DNA from: an uncultured Verrucomicrobiales bacterium
GTDB taxonomy: Bacteria > Verrucomicrobiota > Verrucomicrobiia > Verrucomicrobiales > Akkermansiaceae
Assembly (NCBI GenBank): GCA_937905985.1
Contig: CALCWC010000152.1
Coordinates: 1-64,000, forward strand
Direction: 5' to 3'
Length of the DNA: 64,000 bases
The notes under the pieces were generated by a model. It was not told the DNA's origin and did no database searches. It saw only the letters and a program-made list of their open reading frames with translations. How positions within the stretch are numbered: the first letter of the stretch is position 1; each line of letters begins with the position of its first letter. The position numbers and the translations under genes were made by a program. Positions 22,004 to 30,416 of this stretch are shown here, piece by piece.

Positions 22004-22172
22004 AGTAAGTATCAGTCTGGCGGGCAAGTCCTGTATTGTACCTGTCGTGAAATGGTTTTAATGTGCATGGGAATAGAGAGGCAGGCATGCAAACAAAATT
22101 GATGCGCAAAAAATGCTTGCGCTCGCTCAGAATGGTCCTAAACTTTGAAAAGAAATAGCAGAAAACATCATT

Positions 22173-22526
22173 ATGTCCCAAGGATATACAAAAATGCGTT
22201 ACTCTGGAAGAGCATACAACATCGTAACCTCTAAAACGACGACGCTCCAATACCCCAATCTTTGCTGGATGAACATAGGCATAGAAAAATTGGCGTCTCC
22301 TTTGTTAGACGGAGGGAAGTACTATTTTTATTGCAACATTGGTGGTGTTGAGTATTTTTACTCTTGTGAAATTGAAAAGCTTCGCGCTTTCTGTAAAAAA
22401 TGCAACGATATGCGGACAGGAACTCCACGCTATACCTTTTTCATAGACTACGTTGCCGGTGAACTCAGGGTTAATCCTGGCGATGCCAATGAAAGCCTCC
22501 GACTCGTGAAGTCAGTTTGGCTTTAA
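22173..22526 (+). CDS. AT-rich hypothetical protein, 117 residues
   Basis: The protein MSQGYTKMRYSGRAYNIVTSK is soluble, beta-rich and Tyr/Cys-rich, and matches no family I know. Its composition is like that of the 354-residue gene 170 bases upstream, so both may have arrived together. The two are followed by a strong bidirectional terminator that separates this accessory stretch from the nuo operon. The ATG at 22173 fits the absence of Shine-Dalgarno sequences seen elsewhere. Confidence 0.6.
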   Translation: MSQGYTKMRYSGRAYNIVTSKTTTLQYPNLCWMNIGIEKLASPLLDGGKYYFYCNIGGVEYFYSCEIEKLRAFCKKCNDMRTGTPRYTFFIDYVAGELRVNPGDANESLRLVKSVWL

Positions 22527-22648
22527 GCCCCACCCCACGGCTTCTGTATGCCGTGCGTCATACGGAGAGCACATCATGCCATGGTAATCCCTCTGCATGG
22601 CGGAGGAATGCTGCACTCGAGGAACTCCCGCTGTTGTTCTCGATGTTG

Positions 22649-22690
22649 CACAAAAAAGCTCCCAACTGCATGCTGGGAGCTTTTTTGTGC
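22649..22690. terminator. Bidirectional terminator
   Basis: A perfect 17-bp inverted repeat (GCACAAAAAAGCTCCCA with TGGGAGCTTTTTTGTGC) around a 9-base loop has A-runs on one side and T-runs on the other, so it works for both the plus-strand accessory genes and the minus-strand nuo operon ending at 22716. Confidence 0.9.
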
Positions 22691-22715
22691 GGGGTGATGT
22701 ACCCTGTTGCGTGGT

Positions 22716-24182
22716 TTAAGAACCGCTGGTGATGAGGAGGGGGAGGGTGCCGAGGATGATGGAGGCGGCGGCGGAGATGGCCAGGACGGCGGTGGTGATG
22801 CCGGGAACCTGGAGGGGCTTGTCCTCCGGGAGGGGTTTCTCCCAATACATGGCGCGGATGATCTTGAAGTAGTAGTAGAAGCCGGCGGCGGCACAGATGA
22901 TCATGATGACGAGCAGCCAGGAGAGGCCGTCGAAGACGGTCATGGTGTCGATGAGGGCGAGGAATGCCTTCAATTTGGCGATAAAGCCGAGGGTGAGGGG
23001 CACGCCGGCGAGGGAGGCGAATGCCACGGTGACGAGGAAGGCGGTTCGGGGGTTGGTCTTGGCGAGTCCGCGGAAGGCGGAGATTTCCTCGCTGCCGCGC
23101 TGGGTGCGGACCATGGCGATGGCGTAGAAGGCGGGGATGGTGGCGAGGGCATACGCGAGCAGGTAGGTGAAGACGTTGCTTTCGCGTGTGCCGATGCCGT
23201 AGGCGCCGACGCCGAGGAAGAAGACGATGATGAAGCCGGCCTGTCCGATGGAGGAGTATCCGAGGAGCCTCTTGGCGTTGTTCTGGTTGATGGCGCCGAG
23301 GTTACCGATGAGCAGGGTGGCGGCGGCCACGAGGGCCACAATCCACACGAGCACGTGGCAGAGGCTGTACTCCGGGTGCATGTAGCGGGAGAACGGCGCG
23401 AAGAGCGTGCAGAGCACCACGAAACCGCCCACCTTGGAAGCCACGGCCAGGAAGCTGGAGGTGGGGGTGGGGGCACCCTGGTACACATCGGGAATCCAAA
23501 CGTGCATGGGGGCGGCGCCCACCTTGAAGAAGGCGCCGAGGAAGAGCATGGCCACGGCCAGGAGGAAGCCTCCGGCAATGGCGGGGGCACCGATGGCGGA
23601 GCCTTGCAGGGCCACCTGGGCCACCTGCGAGTTCAGCTCGAAGGTTCCGGTCATGCCGAAGTACCAGGCGGCGCCGAAGACGAGCAGTCCGGTGCTCATG
23701 GCGCCGAGCACCAGGTACTTGATGCCGGCCTCCACGGAGCCTTGGTTGCGGCGGAAGTAGCCCGCGAGCGTGTAGGAGCTGAGCGTCAGCACCTCCAGGC
23801 TCACGAAGAGCATGATGAGGTCGTGCGCCTGGGTGAGGCAGAAGATGCCGGCGCAAGCCACCAGGGGCAGGGCGAGGAACTCGCCGTAGCCCTCGGCGTT
23901 GTCGCCTCCGGCAATGGAGTCGCAGCTCACGGCGTAGTAGTCGTACGCAAGCAGGAGGGTGAGCCCGGTTGCCACGCATGCGAGGAAGCCGAAGAGGTTG
24001 CACGGCTCGCCAAGCATGAAGCAGCCCGTGGCGATGGCCGCCACCGCACCGAACACGGCGTACACGCGCTTGTCCAGCTTGGGCCGGAAGGCGTCCGCCA
24101 TGAGGATGAGCGCCGCGATGCCGACCAGGACGAAGGCCGGGATGAACTGGCACCAAGTGTATGTTTCAGTATAGGGACACAT
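22716..24182 (-). CDS. nuoN: NADH-quinone oxidoreductase subunit N
   Basis: NuoN is an antiporter-like proton-pumping membrane subunit of complex I. The 488-residue protein has about 14 transmembrane helices. Family features include the essential Glu in the fifth-helix region (FVSLEVLTLSSYTLAGY) and the Lys in the region around KVGAAPMHVWIPDVYQGAPTP. It is the last gene of the operon and ends 26 bases before the terminator. The ATG at 24182 has no Shine-Dalgarno sequence. Confidence 0.95.
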   Translation of the reverse strand: MCPYTETYTWCQFIPAFVLVGIAALILMADAFRPKLDKRVYAVFGAVAAIATGCFMLGEPCNLFGFLACVATGLTLLLAYDYYAVSCDSIAGGDNAEGYGEFLALPLVACAGIFCLTQAHDLIMLFVSLEVLTLSSYTLAGYFRRNQGSVEAGIKYLVLGAMSTGLLVFGAAWYFGMTGTFELNSQVAQVALQGSAIGAPAIAGGFLLAVAMLFLGAFFKVGAAPMHVWIPDVYQGAPTPTSSFLAVASKVGGFVVLCTLFAPFSRYMHPEYSLCHVLVWIVALVAAATLLIGNLGAINQNNAKRLLGYSSIGQAGFIIVFFLGVGAYGIGTRESNVFTYLLAYALATIPAFYAIAMVRTQRGSEEISAFRGLAKTNPRTAFLVTVAFASLAGVPLTLGFIAKLKAFLALIDTMTVFDGLSWLLVIMIICAAAGFYYYFKIIRAMYWEKPLPEDKPLQVPGITTAVLAISAAASIILGTLPLLITSGS

Positions 24183-24202
24183 AATGGGGAATGAGTTTCA
24201 GG

Positions 24203-25720
24203 TTAGGCACCGATGGCGGGAACGAGGTTGGAGACGATGTAGGGCAGGATGCCGAAGAGGACGATGGCCACGGTGAGCACGACGGCGGCCGTGGTGTCCA
24301 GTGCGGTGAGCCCGGTGGCGCGGTCGGAGGCGTGCGAGACGTCGCCCTCAAAGATGTTGCGGAAGGCGCGGAGCATGTAGACGGCGCTGATGACGAGGCC
24401 CCAGAGGGCGAAGATCAGCGTGAACTGCACGGGGCCGAGCCCGCCGAGCCAGTTGGCCAGCGCGCAGCATCCGTCTGCCCCGGGATGCCAATCCACGAAG
24501 CAGGAGTAGAAGATGGAGAACTCGCCGGGGAAGTTGGCCAGCAGGGGCAGGCCGATGGAGGCCAGCCCGGCCAGCGCAAAGAGGAAGCCGAGCCACGGCA
24601 GCTTGCGCGCCAGGCCGCCCATGGATTCCATCTCCAGCGTGCGCGTCTGGCTCTCAATCTGCCCGGTGAGCAGGAAGAGCATGGAAATCGTCAGGCCGTG
24701 CGCCAGCATCAGCAGGGCGGCACCCTTCACCGCCAGCTCGGAGGCCACGGGGCCGCAGCCCGCCACCAGCACCGCGAACGCCAGGAAGAGGTAGCCCATG
24801 TGCATGACGGAGGAGTTGCCCAGCATGTCGTCGAGCCTGCGCTGTGCAATGGTGACGATACCCACCCAGAGCACGTTGCCGAGCAGCAGGACGAGCAGCA
24901 GGTTGTTCCAGCAGCCGAAGAGTGAATCAAGCCCCTGCGGGCCGAAGACGTACGCCAGCGTGAACAGCCCGTACAGGCCGAACTTCTTCAGCACGCCCGC
25001 ATGCAGCATGGCAATGGGCGTGGGCGCGCTCGCATACGCGGGGGCCGCCCAGGAGTGGAACGGGAAGAGCGACACCAGCGTGCCGAAGCCCGCCAGCAGC
25101 AGGCCGCCGATGATGCAGCCGTGCTCCGGGGCAATGCCCGCGTGGAACGCGCGCGCCATCATGCTGAAGCTGTAGGCGTGCATCTCCCAGCAGAGCATCA
25201 GCAGGCCCGCCAGCAGCACCATGGATGCCAGACCCAGGTACAGGGTGGCGGTCCACGCCACGGTGCGGCGGTCGCCGCGGCCGTAGCAGCCGATCATCAC
25301 GAAGGTGGGGATGAGGGCCAGCTCATGGAAGCCGTAGAAGGCAATGATGTTGTCGGACATGAACGCGCCCATGGCGCCGGTGGAGAGCAGGAGGGCGGAG
25401 ATGGCCCAGCTGCGCTCGGCGTCCTTGTTGGGGGCCTTCAGGCCGATGGTGGCGGCCAGCGTGACAATTGCGGTGAGCAGCACCATCACCTTGGCCAGCG
25501 GCAGCACCGCCGGGTCCACCGTCAGCTGCACCGGGCAGCCGAACAGGGTGGACGCGCAGCACTCCGCGGAGCAGTGCGGGCAGAAGACCGCGCCCAGGGC
25601 CATGAACAGGGTGAGGGCGGCGCTGGCGATTGCCGTCAGGCGGCCGGGAGCCTTCGCCAGACCGATGAGGGCGGAGGCAATCACAGGGATGAGGATAAGC
25701 CAGATAAGCATGGTAGTCAA
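24203..25720 (-). CDS. nuoM: NADH-quinone oxidoreductase subunit M
   Basis: NuoM is a proton-pumping antiporter-like subunit of complex I, here 505 residues with about 14 transmembrane helices. The conserved discontinuous-helix region is seen around LVSLFPFHSWAAPAYASAPT, and the family Glu in FYGFHELALIPTFVMIG. An unusual feature is a Cys-rich loop after the second hydrophobic segment (Cys at residues 47, 50, 54, 55, 62). It lies 20 bases before nuoN and 6 bases after nuoL. Confidence 0.95.
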   Translation of the reverse strand: MTTMLIWLILIPVIASALIGLAKAPGRLTAIASAALTLFMALGAVFCPHCSAECCASTLFGCPVQLTVDPAVLPLAKVMVLLTAIVTLAATIGLKAPNKDAERSWAISALLLSTGAMGAFMSDNIIAFYGFHELALIPTFVMIGCYGRGDRRTVAWTATLYLGLASMVLLAGLLMLCWEMHAYSFSMMARAFHAGIAPEHGCIIGGLLLAGFGTLVSLFPFHSWAAPAYASAPTPIAMLHAGVLKKFGLYGLFTLAYVFGPQGLDSLFGCWNNLLLVLLLGNVLWVGIVTIAQRRLDDMLGNSSVMHMGYLFLAFAVLVAGCGPVASELAVKGAALLMLAHGLTISMLFLLTGQIESQTRTLEMESMGGLARKLPWLGFLFALAGLASIGLPLLANFPGEFSIFYSCFVDWHPGADGCCALANWLGGLGPVQFTLIFALWGLVISAVYMLRAFRNIFEGDVSHASDRATGLTALDTTAAVVLTVAIVLFGILPYIVSNLVPAIGA

Positions 25721-25726
25721 ATCAGG

Positions 25727-27577
25727 TTAATGGTGGAAGAAGACGAAAAGGAAGACAACGATGACGAGGCCGAGGCCCGTGACGAGCGCGTACCCGCGCA
25801 GCGAGCCGCCCTGGATCCAGCTGAGCAGCTTGCCCACGCGGCTGGTGGCCCAGGCGAGCCCCTGCACCAGGATGCCGCGGATGAGCGCGGTGTCCACACC
25901 CTCGATGACGCCCGCCAGCAGCTTGTCCTGGAAGAAGCCGATGACCACCTTGTCGTAGAAGCAGTCAATGTAGAGGCGCTTGCGGAGGGCGGTGGAGATG
26001 CAGTTGCCGGCCAGGGGGTCCTGGCTGCGCTTGCCGAAGCCGTAGACGATGACCGCGGCGAGCAGGCCGATGACCAGCGCGCCCAGGCTCACGAAGAACG
26101 GCGTGCCGATTTCCATGCCGTGGGCGTGGAAGCCCTCGAAGGGCACCAGCTCATCCGCCACAAAGCCGTAGCCGGCAATCACGGCCATCACGGCCAGGAT
26201 GATCAGCGGCAGCAGCATCCAGGCGGAAGCCTCCTTGGCGTGCTCCGCACCGTGGTCGCGCGCCTTGCCGAGGAATGCCACCAGGCAGAGGCGGGTCATG
26301 TAGAAGGTGGTGAGGGCGGCCACTCCGGCGCCGATGTAGAAGAAGACGGGGGATTTCTCCAGCGCGGCATCCAGGATGGCCTCCTTGGAGAAGAAGCCGG
26401 AGGTGCCGGGGATGGCGATGAGCGCCGCCGTGCCCAGGATGAAGCAGAGGACGGTGAGCGGCATGCGCTTGGCCAGGCCGCCCATCTTCCAGATGTCCTG
26501 CTCATGGTGGCAGCAGACAATCACCGCGCCCGCGCCCAGGAAGAGCAGGGCCTTGAACCACGCGTGCGTGTACAGGTGGAACATGGCGGCCTCGCCGGCC
26601 AGCAGGCCCACGGCCATCACCATGTAGCCCAGCTGGGAGAGCGTGGAGTACGCCAGCACGCGCTTGATGTCGTCCTGCTGCGTGGCAATGATGGCGGCCA
26701 TCACAGCCGTGATGGCACCCACGGAGGCAATCACCGTGGCGGCGGTCTCCGTGAAGGCACCCGTGCCCATGCTCACCTGAAGGCGCACCAGCATGTACAC
26801 ACCGGCGGCCACCATGGTGGCGGCATGGATGAGGGCAGATACCGGGGTGGGGCCCTCCATGGCGTCAGGCAGCCACACATGCAGCGGGAACTGGGCGCTC
26901 TTGCCCACCGCGCCGCAGAAGAGGAACAGCACCACAGCCGTGAGCACGGCCGGGGCTACCTGCGCCGTGGCAGCCCCCATGCCGGCAAACTGCAGCGTGC
27001 CGAAGGCGCCCGCGGTCAGCAGGATGCCGATGAGGAAGCCGAAGTCGCCCACGCGGTTGGTGATAAAGGCCTTCTTGGCGGCGTCCGCCGCGGAGTCCTT
27101 GTGGAACCAGTGGCCGATGAGCAGGTAGGAGGAGAAGCCCACCATTTCCCAACCGATGAAGGTCATCACCAGGTTGTCCGCCAGCACGATGGTGCTCATG
27201 CTGAACATGAAGATGCTCAGGCCGGCGAAGTAGCGGCTCAGGTTGGAGTCGTCCCCCTTCATGTAGCCTACGGAGAAGAAGTGCACCAGCATGCCGATGC
27301 CGGTCACCACCAGCATCATGCGCAGGGCCAGCGGGTCCAGAACCAGGCCCATGCTCAGGCTCTTGGCCACATCGCCGCCGCAGGGCAGCCAGGTGTACGC
27401 ATCAGGCGTGCAGCTGCCGCCGCAGAACAGCAGGTGGCAGCAGAGAACGAAGGTGGCCACCACCGACAGGATGGACAGCGTGGCGGCCGTGCGCGGGCTT
27501 TTGCTGAAGCAAAGCCAGTCAATGGCAGCCACCACCAGCGGCAGCAGAAGGAATAGCCAGGGAAGGTTGTTCATCAT
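25727..27577 (-). CDS. nuoL: NADH-quinone oxidoreductase subunit L
   Basis: NuoL is the distal proton-pumping subunit of complex I, 616 residues, with about 16 helices including the C-terminal lateral helix. The signature is clear: MTFIGWEMVGFSSYLLIGHW, then SAQFPLHVWLPDAMEGPTPVSALIHAATMVAAG. Like NuoM it has a Cys-rich early loop (Cys at 46, 47, 52, 56, 66). The frame begins MMNNLP with two adjacent ATG codons; the first is used here. nuoK lies 15 bases upstream. Confidence 0.96.
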   Translation of the reverse strand: MMNNLPWLFLLLPLVVAAIDWLCFSKSPRTAATLSILSVVATFVLCCHLLFCGGSCTPDAYTWLPCGGDVAKSLSMGLVLDPLALRMMLVVTGIGMLVHFFSVGYMKGDDSNLSRYFAGLSIFMFSMSTIVLADNLVMTFIGWEMVGFSSYLLIGHWFHKDSAADAAKKAFITNRVGDFGFLIGILLTAGAFGTLQFAGMGAATAQVAPAVLTAVVLFLFCGAVGKSAQFPLHVWLPDAMEGPTPVSALIHAATMVAAGVYMLVRLQVSMGTGAFTETAATVIASVGAITAVMAAIIATQQDDIKRVLAYSTLSQLGYMVMAVGLLAGEAAMFHLYTHAWFKALLFLGAGAVIVCCHHEQDIWKMGGLAKRMPLTVLCFILGTAALIAIPGTSGFFSKEAILDAALEKSPVFFYIGAGVAALTTFYMTRLCLVAFLGKARDHGAEHAKEASAWMLLPLIILAVMAVIAGYGFVADELVPFEGFHAHGMEIGTPFFVSLGALVIGLLAAVIVYGFGKRSQDPLAGNCISTALRKRLYIDCFYDKVVIGFFQDKLLAGVIEGVDTALIRGILVQGLAWATSRVGKLLSWIQGGSLRGYALVTGLGLVIVVFLFVFFHH

Positions 27578-27592
27578 AAGAATGTTCGGGGG

Positions 27593-27910
27593 TTAGTCTT
27601 TCATGGAGTTGAGGGCGGTGCTTTCCACCGTTCTGCGGGCACGGAACATGCAGACGATGAGGGCGAGGCCGATGGCGACCTCCGCGGCGGCGATGCCGAC
27701 AACGAAGAGAGCCATCACCTGGCCGTCATAGACGGGCAGGCCGTGGGTGCCCTGTGCGCGGGAGAAGGCCACGAGCGCCACATTGGCGGCGCTGAGCATC
27801 ATTTCCAGGCACATGAACACCACGATGATGTTCTTGCGGATCAGCACGCCGGCAAGCCCGATGGCAAACAGGATGCCGGAGAGGATAAGGTAATGCGCTA
27901 ATGTAATCAT
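27593..27910 (-). CDS. nuoK: NADH-quinone oxidoreductase subunit K
   Basis: NuoK is a small membrane subunit of complex I that carries conserved Glu residues of the proton path. The 105-residue length is typical. Three transmembrane helices are present, with the conserved segment VVFMCLEMMLSAANVALVAF containing one of the key Glu residues and AAAEVAIGLALIV holding the second. It lies between nuoJ and nuoL. Confidence 0.95.
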   Translation of the reverse strand: MITLAHYLILSGILFAIGLAGVLIRKNIIVVFMCLEMMLSAANVALVAFSRAQGTHGLPVYDGQVMALFVVGIAAAEVAIGLALIVCMFRARRTVESTALNSMKD

Positions 27911-27924
27911 GGCGGGGAAGGGGG

Positions 27925-28542
27925 TTAGTCTTTGCGGAGCTTGCGGGAGAGCGCCACGGCACCCACCGCGCCGGCCAGCAGGCCGAAGGACAGGATGGTG
28001 AACGCAATGCTGTACTTGCTGAACAGGGCGAAGCCCAGGAGCTTGGTGTCCGGGATGCTGTTCATGGCGGGCTGCTCCTGGCCGGTGACGTGCTGCATCA
28101 CCTTGGCGGCGGCTTCCGGCTTGAGCTCCGGCAGGGCGCCACCCAGGGCGGGCGTGTCGTCCTGCACGGCGAGCGCAGGCTGGTCACCCTCGCAGCAGGT
28201 GCAGGCCCCCGGCAGGTGGATGGCCACGCTGGTGACCATGGCGGCGAAAATGGCCGCCACCACCACGCCAAACAAGTTGGCCAGGAAGTTCGGGCGCTCC
28301 TCGCACTTGAGGTCCAGCATCATCACCACGAACAGGAAGAGCACCAGGATGGCACCCGCGTACACGATGATTTGCACAATGCCCAGGAACTGCGCGCCCA
28401 ACCCGAAGAGGATGCCCGCCGTGCTGGCGAAGCAGAGCGCCATGTTCATGGCGGAGGTCACAGGATTGCGGAAGGCCACCACGCCAATGGCGAAGATGAC
28501 GGCCAGCACCGCAAACACGTAGAAAAGGATGGTTTCAGTCAT
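27925..28542 (-). CDS. nuoJ: NADH-quinone oxidoreductase subunit J
   Basis: NuoJ is a five-helix membrane subunit of complex I. The first three helices match the family, with the pi-bulge region IVQIIVYAGAILVLFLFVVMMLD. A long loop of about 60 residues before the last helix is unusual and includes GACTCCEGD with three Cys (residues 114-117). At 205 residues it is slightly longer than many homologues because of this loop. It lies 9 bases after nuoI. Confidence 0.94.
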   Translation of the reverse strand: MTETILFYVFAVLAVIFAIGVVAFRNPVTSAMNMALCFASTAGILFGLGAQFLGIVQIIVYAGAILVLFLFVVMMLDLKCEERPNFLANLFGVVVAAIFAAMVTSVAIHLPGACTCCEGDQPALAVQDDTPALGGALPELKPEAAAKVMQHVTGQEQPAMNSIPDTKLLGFALFSKYSIAFTILSFGLLAGAVGAVALSRKLRKD

Positions 28543-28551
28543 GGTGGTGGA

Positions 28552-29118
28552 TTATTTGTGTTCGTTCCATTTGTTGACGAGGCCCTTCTTGGTACCGCCG
28601 AGGCGGTAGAGGGTCTCCTTGTTGCGCACGGCCTGGCTGCGGTCCGTGGGCGTGATGAGGTATTCCTTGGAGAGGAAGATGGCTTGCTCCGGGCAGGCCT
28701 CCTGGCACATGCCGCAGTAGATGCAGCGCAGCATGTCAATCTCGAACTCCGCCGGGGCCTTCTCCTGCTTCTGGCAGTTGGAGTCCGGGGAGACCGCTCC
28801 GGGCACCACGCGGATGGCGCGCGCCGGGCAGATGAACTCGCAGAGCTGGCAGGACACGCAGCGCTCGCGGCCGTCCTCGCCGTGCACCAGCGTCGGCGCG
28901 CCGCGGTAGTACTCCGGCAGGCGCTCGTCCCAGCGCGTTTCCGGGAACTCCATGCACACGCCGATGCCGTGGCTGTTGAAGTCGTTGCGCCCGCGGCTCT
29001 TGTGGCACACGGAGAGCGCCAGGTGCTTGAAGGTGAGGGCAAGCCCCTTCACCAGCTCCACCACGTATATCTTGTCCAGGATGGAGAACTTGGGTCGTTT
29101 GATGTGAATGTAGGACAT
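28552..29118 (-). CDS. nuoI: NADH-quinone oxidoreductase subunit I
   Basis: NuoI is the peripheral-arm ferredoxin-like subunit that carries clusters N6a and N6b. Two CxxCxxCxxxCP motifs are present: CVSCQLCEFICP and CIYCGMCQEACP. The 188-residue protein has an N-terminal amphipathic segment for docking to the membrane arm and a C-terminal extension ending KWNEHK. It lies 13 bases after nuoH. Confidence 0.96.
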   Translation of the reverse strand: MSYIHIKRPKFSILDKIYVVELVKGLALTFKHLALSVCHKSRGRNDFNSHGIGVCMEFPETRWDERLPEYYRGAPTLVHGEDGRERCVSCQLCEFICPARAIRVVPGAVSPDSNCQKQEKAPAEFEIDMLRCIYCGMCQEACPEQAIFLSKEYLITPTDRSQAVRNKETLYRLGGTKKGLVNKWNEHK

Positions 29119-29131
29119 GGGGGGAAGGAGG

Positions 29132-30394
29132 TTACTTGACGAAATAGAGGATGGCCGCGGTAAGGAAGATGTTGGCGACGGTGACTTCGAGGAAGACGAG
29201 CCAGCCGAGCTTCATGACCTGGTCCCAGCGGAAGCGGGGCAGGGTCCAGCGCACCCAGACGAAGAAGAAGATGAAGGCGAGCAGCTTCACCAGGAAGGCG
29301 ATGAACTGGCAGAGCACCGCCAGCCAGTCGCAGTAGCCCGCCAGCGCGGCATCCGCGCCGAAGCCGATGGACCAGCCGCCCAGGAAGAGGGTGACCACCA
29401 CGGCGGAGCCGATGACCATGGCGGCGTATTCACCCATGAAGAACGAGGCGAACTTCATGGAGGAGTACTCCGTGTGGTAGCCGCCGACGAGGTCGGTTTC
29501 GCATTCCGCCATATCGAAGGGCGTGCGGTTGGCCTCCGCGAACACGCAGGTCACGAACACCACGAAGCTGATGAGCAGCGGCAGCATGAGCAGCCAGCGC
29601 TCGATGCCCAGGCCCTCGCCCCAGACGGGCAGCAGTGTCCAGCCGTTGTCCGCCTGGTACTGCACGATTTCCTGCAGGTTGAGGGTGCCGAAGATCATGA
29701 GCAGCGGGATGATGGCCAGGCCCATGGCCACCTCGTAGGAGATGAGCTGGGCGGTGGCGCGCAGGCCGCCGATGAACGGGAACTTGGAGTTGGAGGACCA
29801 GCCGGCCAGCGTGAGGCCGTACACGGAAAGCCCGGAGATGGCGAATATCCACAGCGGGCCGATGCCCAGGTTCGCCACGCACATTTCAATGGCTCCGTAG
29901 CACGTGTCCACGTGCGAGGAGAACGGCACCACCGCCGCCGCCACCAGCGGCGGACCCAGCACCAGCATGGGCGCCACAATGAAGTACAGGCGGCGCACAT
30001 AGTCCGGCGTGGTTTCCTGCTTCAGGAAGAGCTTGCCGCCGTCCAGACAGGGCTGGATGAGACCCAGCAGGGGGATTTCACGGTCGCAGCGCAGCCACTT
30101 GCAGAGCTTGGCAATCCAGCAGGTCTCCGGCACGCCGAAGAACTGCAGCCAGCTCTTGAGGGGCTGCTGCTCCTTGCTGCCGAAACGCTTCAGCAGGAAG
30201 AGGGGAAGACCCGCGCGGTTGGGACCGGGGCGGTCCTGGATCCAGCCGGCCACGCGGCGTTCAATCCACACGGAGATGACGACGAAGGCCAGGATGACGG
30301 CGAACATGAGCACCAGCTTGACCACTGTGGTCAGGCTGTAGAACACGATTTCGTTGCTCATGAGCTCGTCCCACCATTTGATGATTGTTTCCAT
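29132..30394 (-). CDS. nuoH: NADH-quinone oxidoreductase subunit H
   Basis: NuoH forms part of the quinone chamber at the membrane-arm junction. The 420-residue protein has eight or nine helices. Family motifs are RRVAGWIQDRPGPNRAG near residue 45 and EANRTPFDMAECETDLVGGYHTEYS near residue 285 with the conserved acidic residues. It is longer than E. coli NuoH because of an insertion after the first helix (about residues 60-110). It lies 22 bases after nuoG. Confidence 0.96.
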   Translation of the reverse strand: METIIKWWDELMSNEIVFYSLTTVVKLVLMFAVILAFVVISVWIERRVAGWIQDRPGPNRAGLPLFLLKRFGSKEQQPLKSWLQFFGVPETCWIAKLCKWLRCDREIPLLGLIQPCLDGGKLFLKQETTPDYVRRLYFIVAPMLVLGPPLVAAAVVPFSSHVDTCYGAIEMCVANLGIGPLWIFAISGLSVYGLTLAGWSSNSKFPFIGGLRATAQLISYEVAMGLAIIPLLMIFGTLNLQEIVQYQADNGWTLLPVWGEGLGIERWLLMLPLLISFVVFVTCVFAEANRTPFDMAECETDLVGGYHTEYSSMKFASFFMGEYAAMVIGSAVVVTLFLGGWSIGFGADAALAGYCDWLAVLCQFIAFLVKLLAFIFFFVWVRWTLPRFRWDQVMKLGWLVFLEVTVANIFLTAAILYFVK

Positions 30395-30416
30395 AGTCTG
30401 TTGCTAAGTGAGGGTT

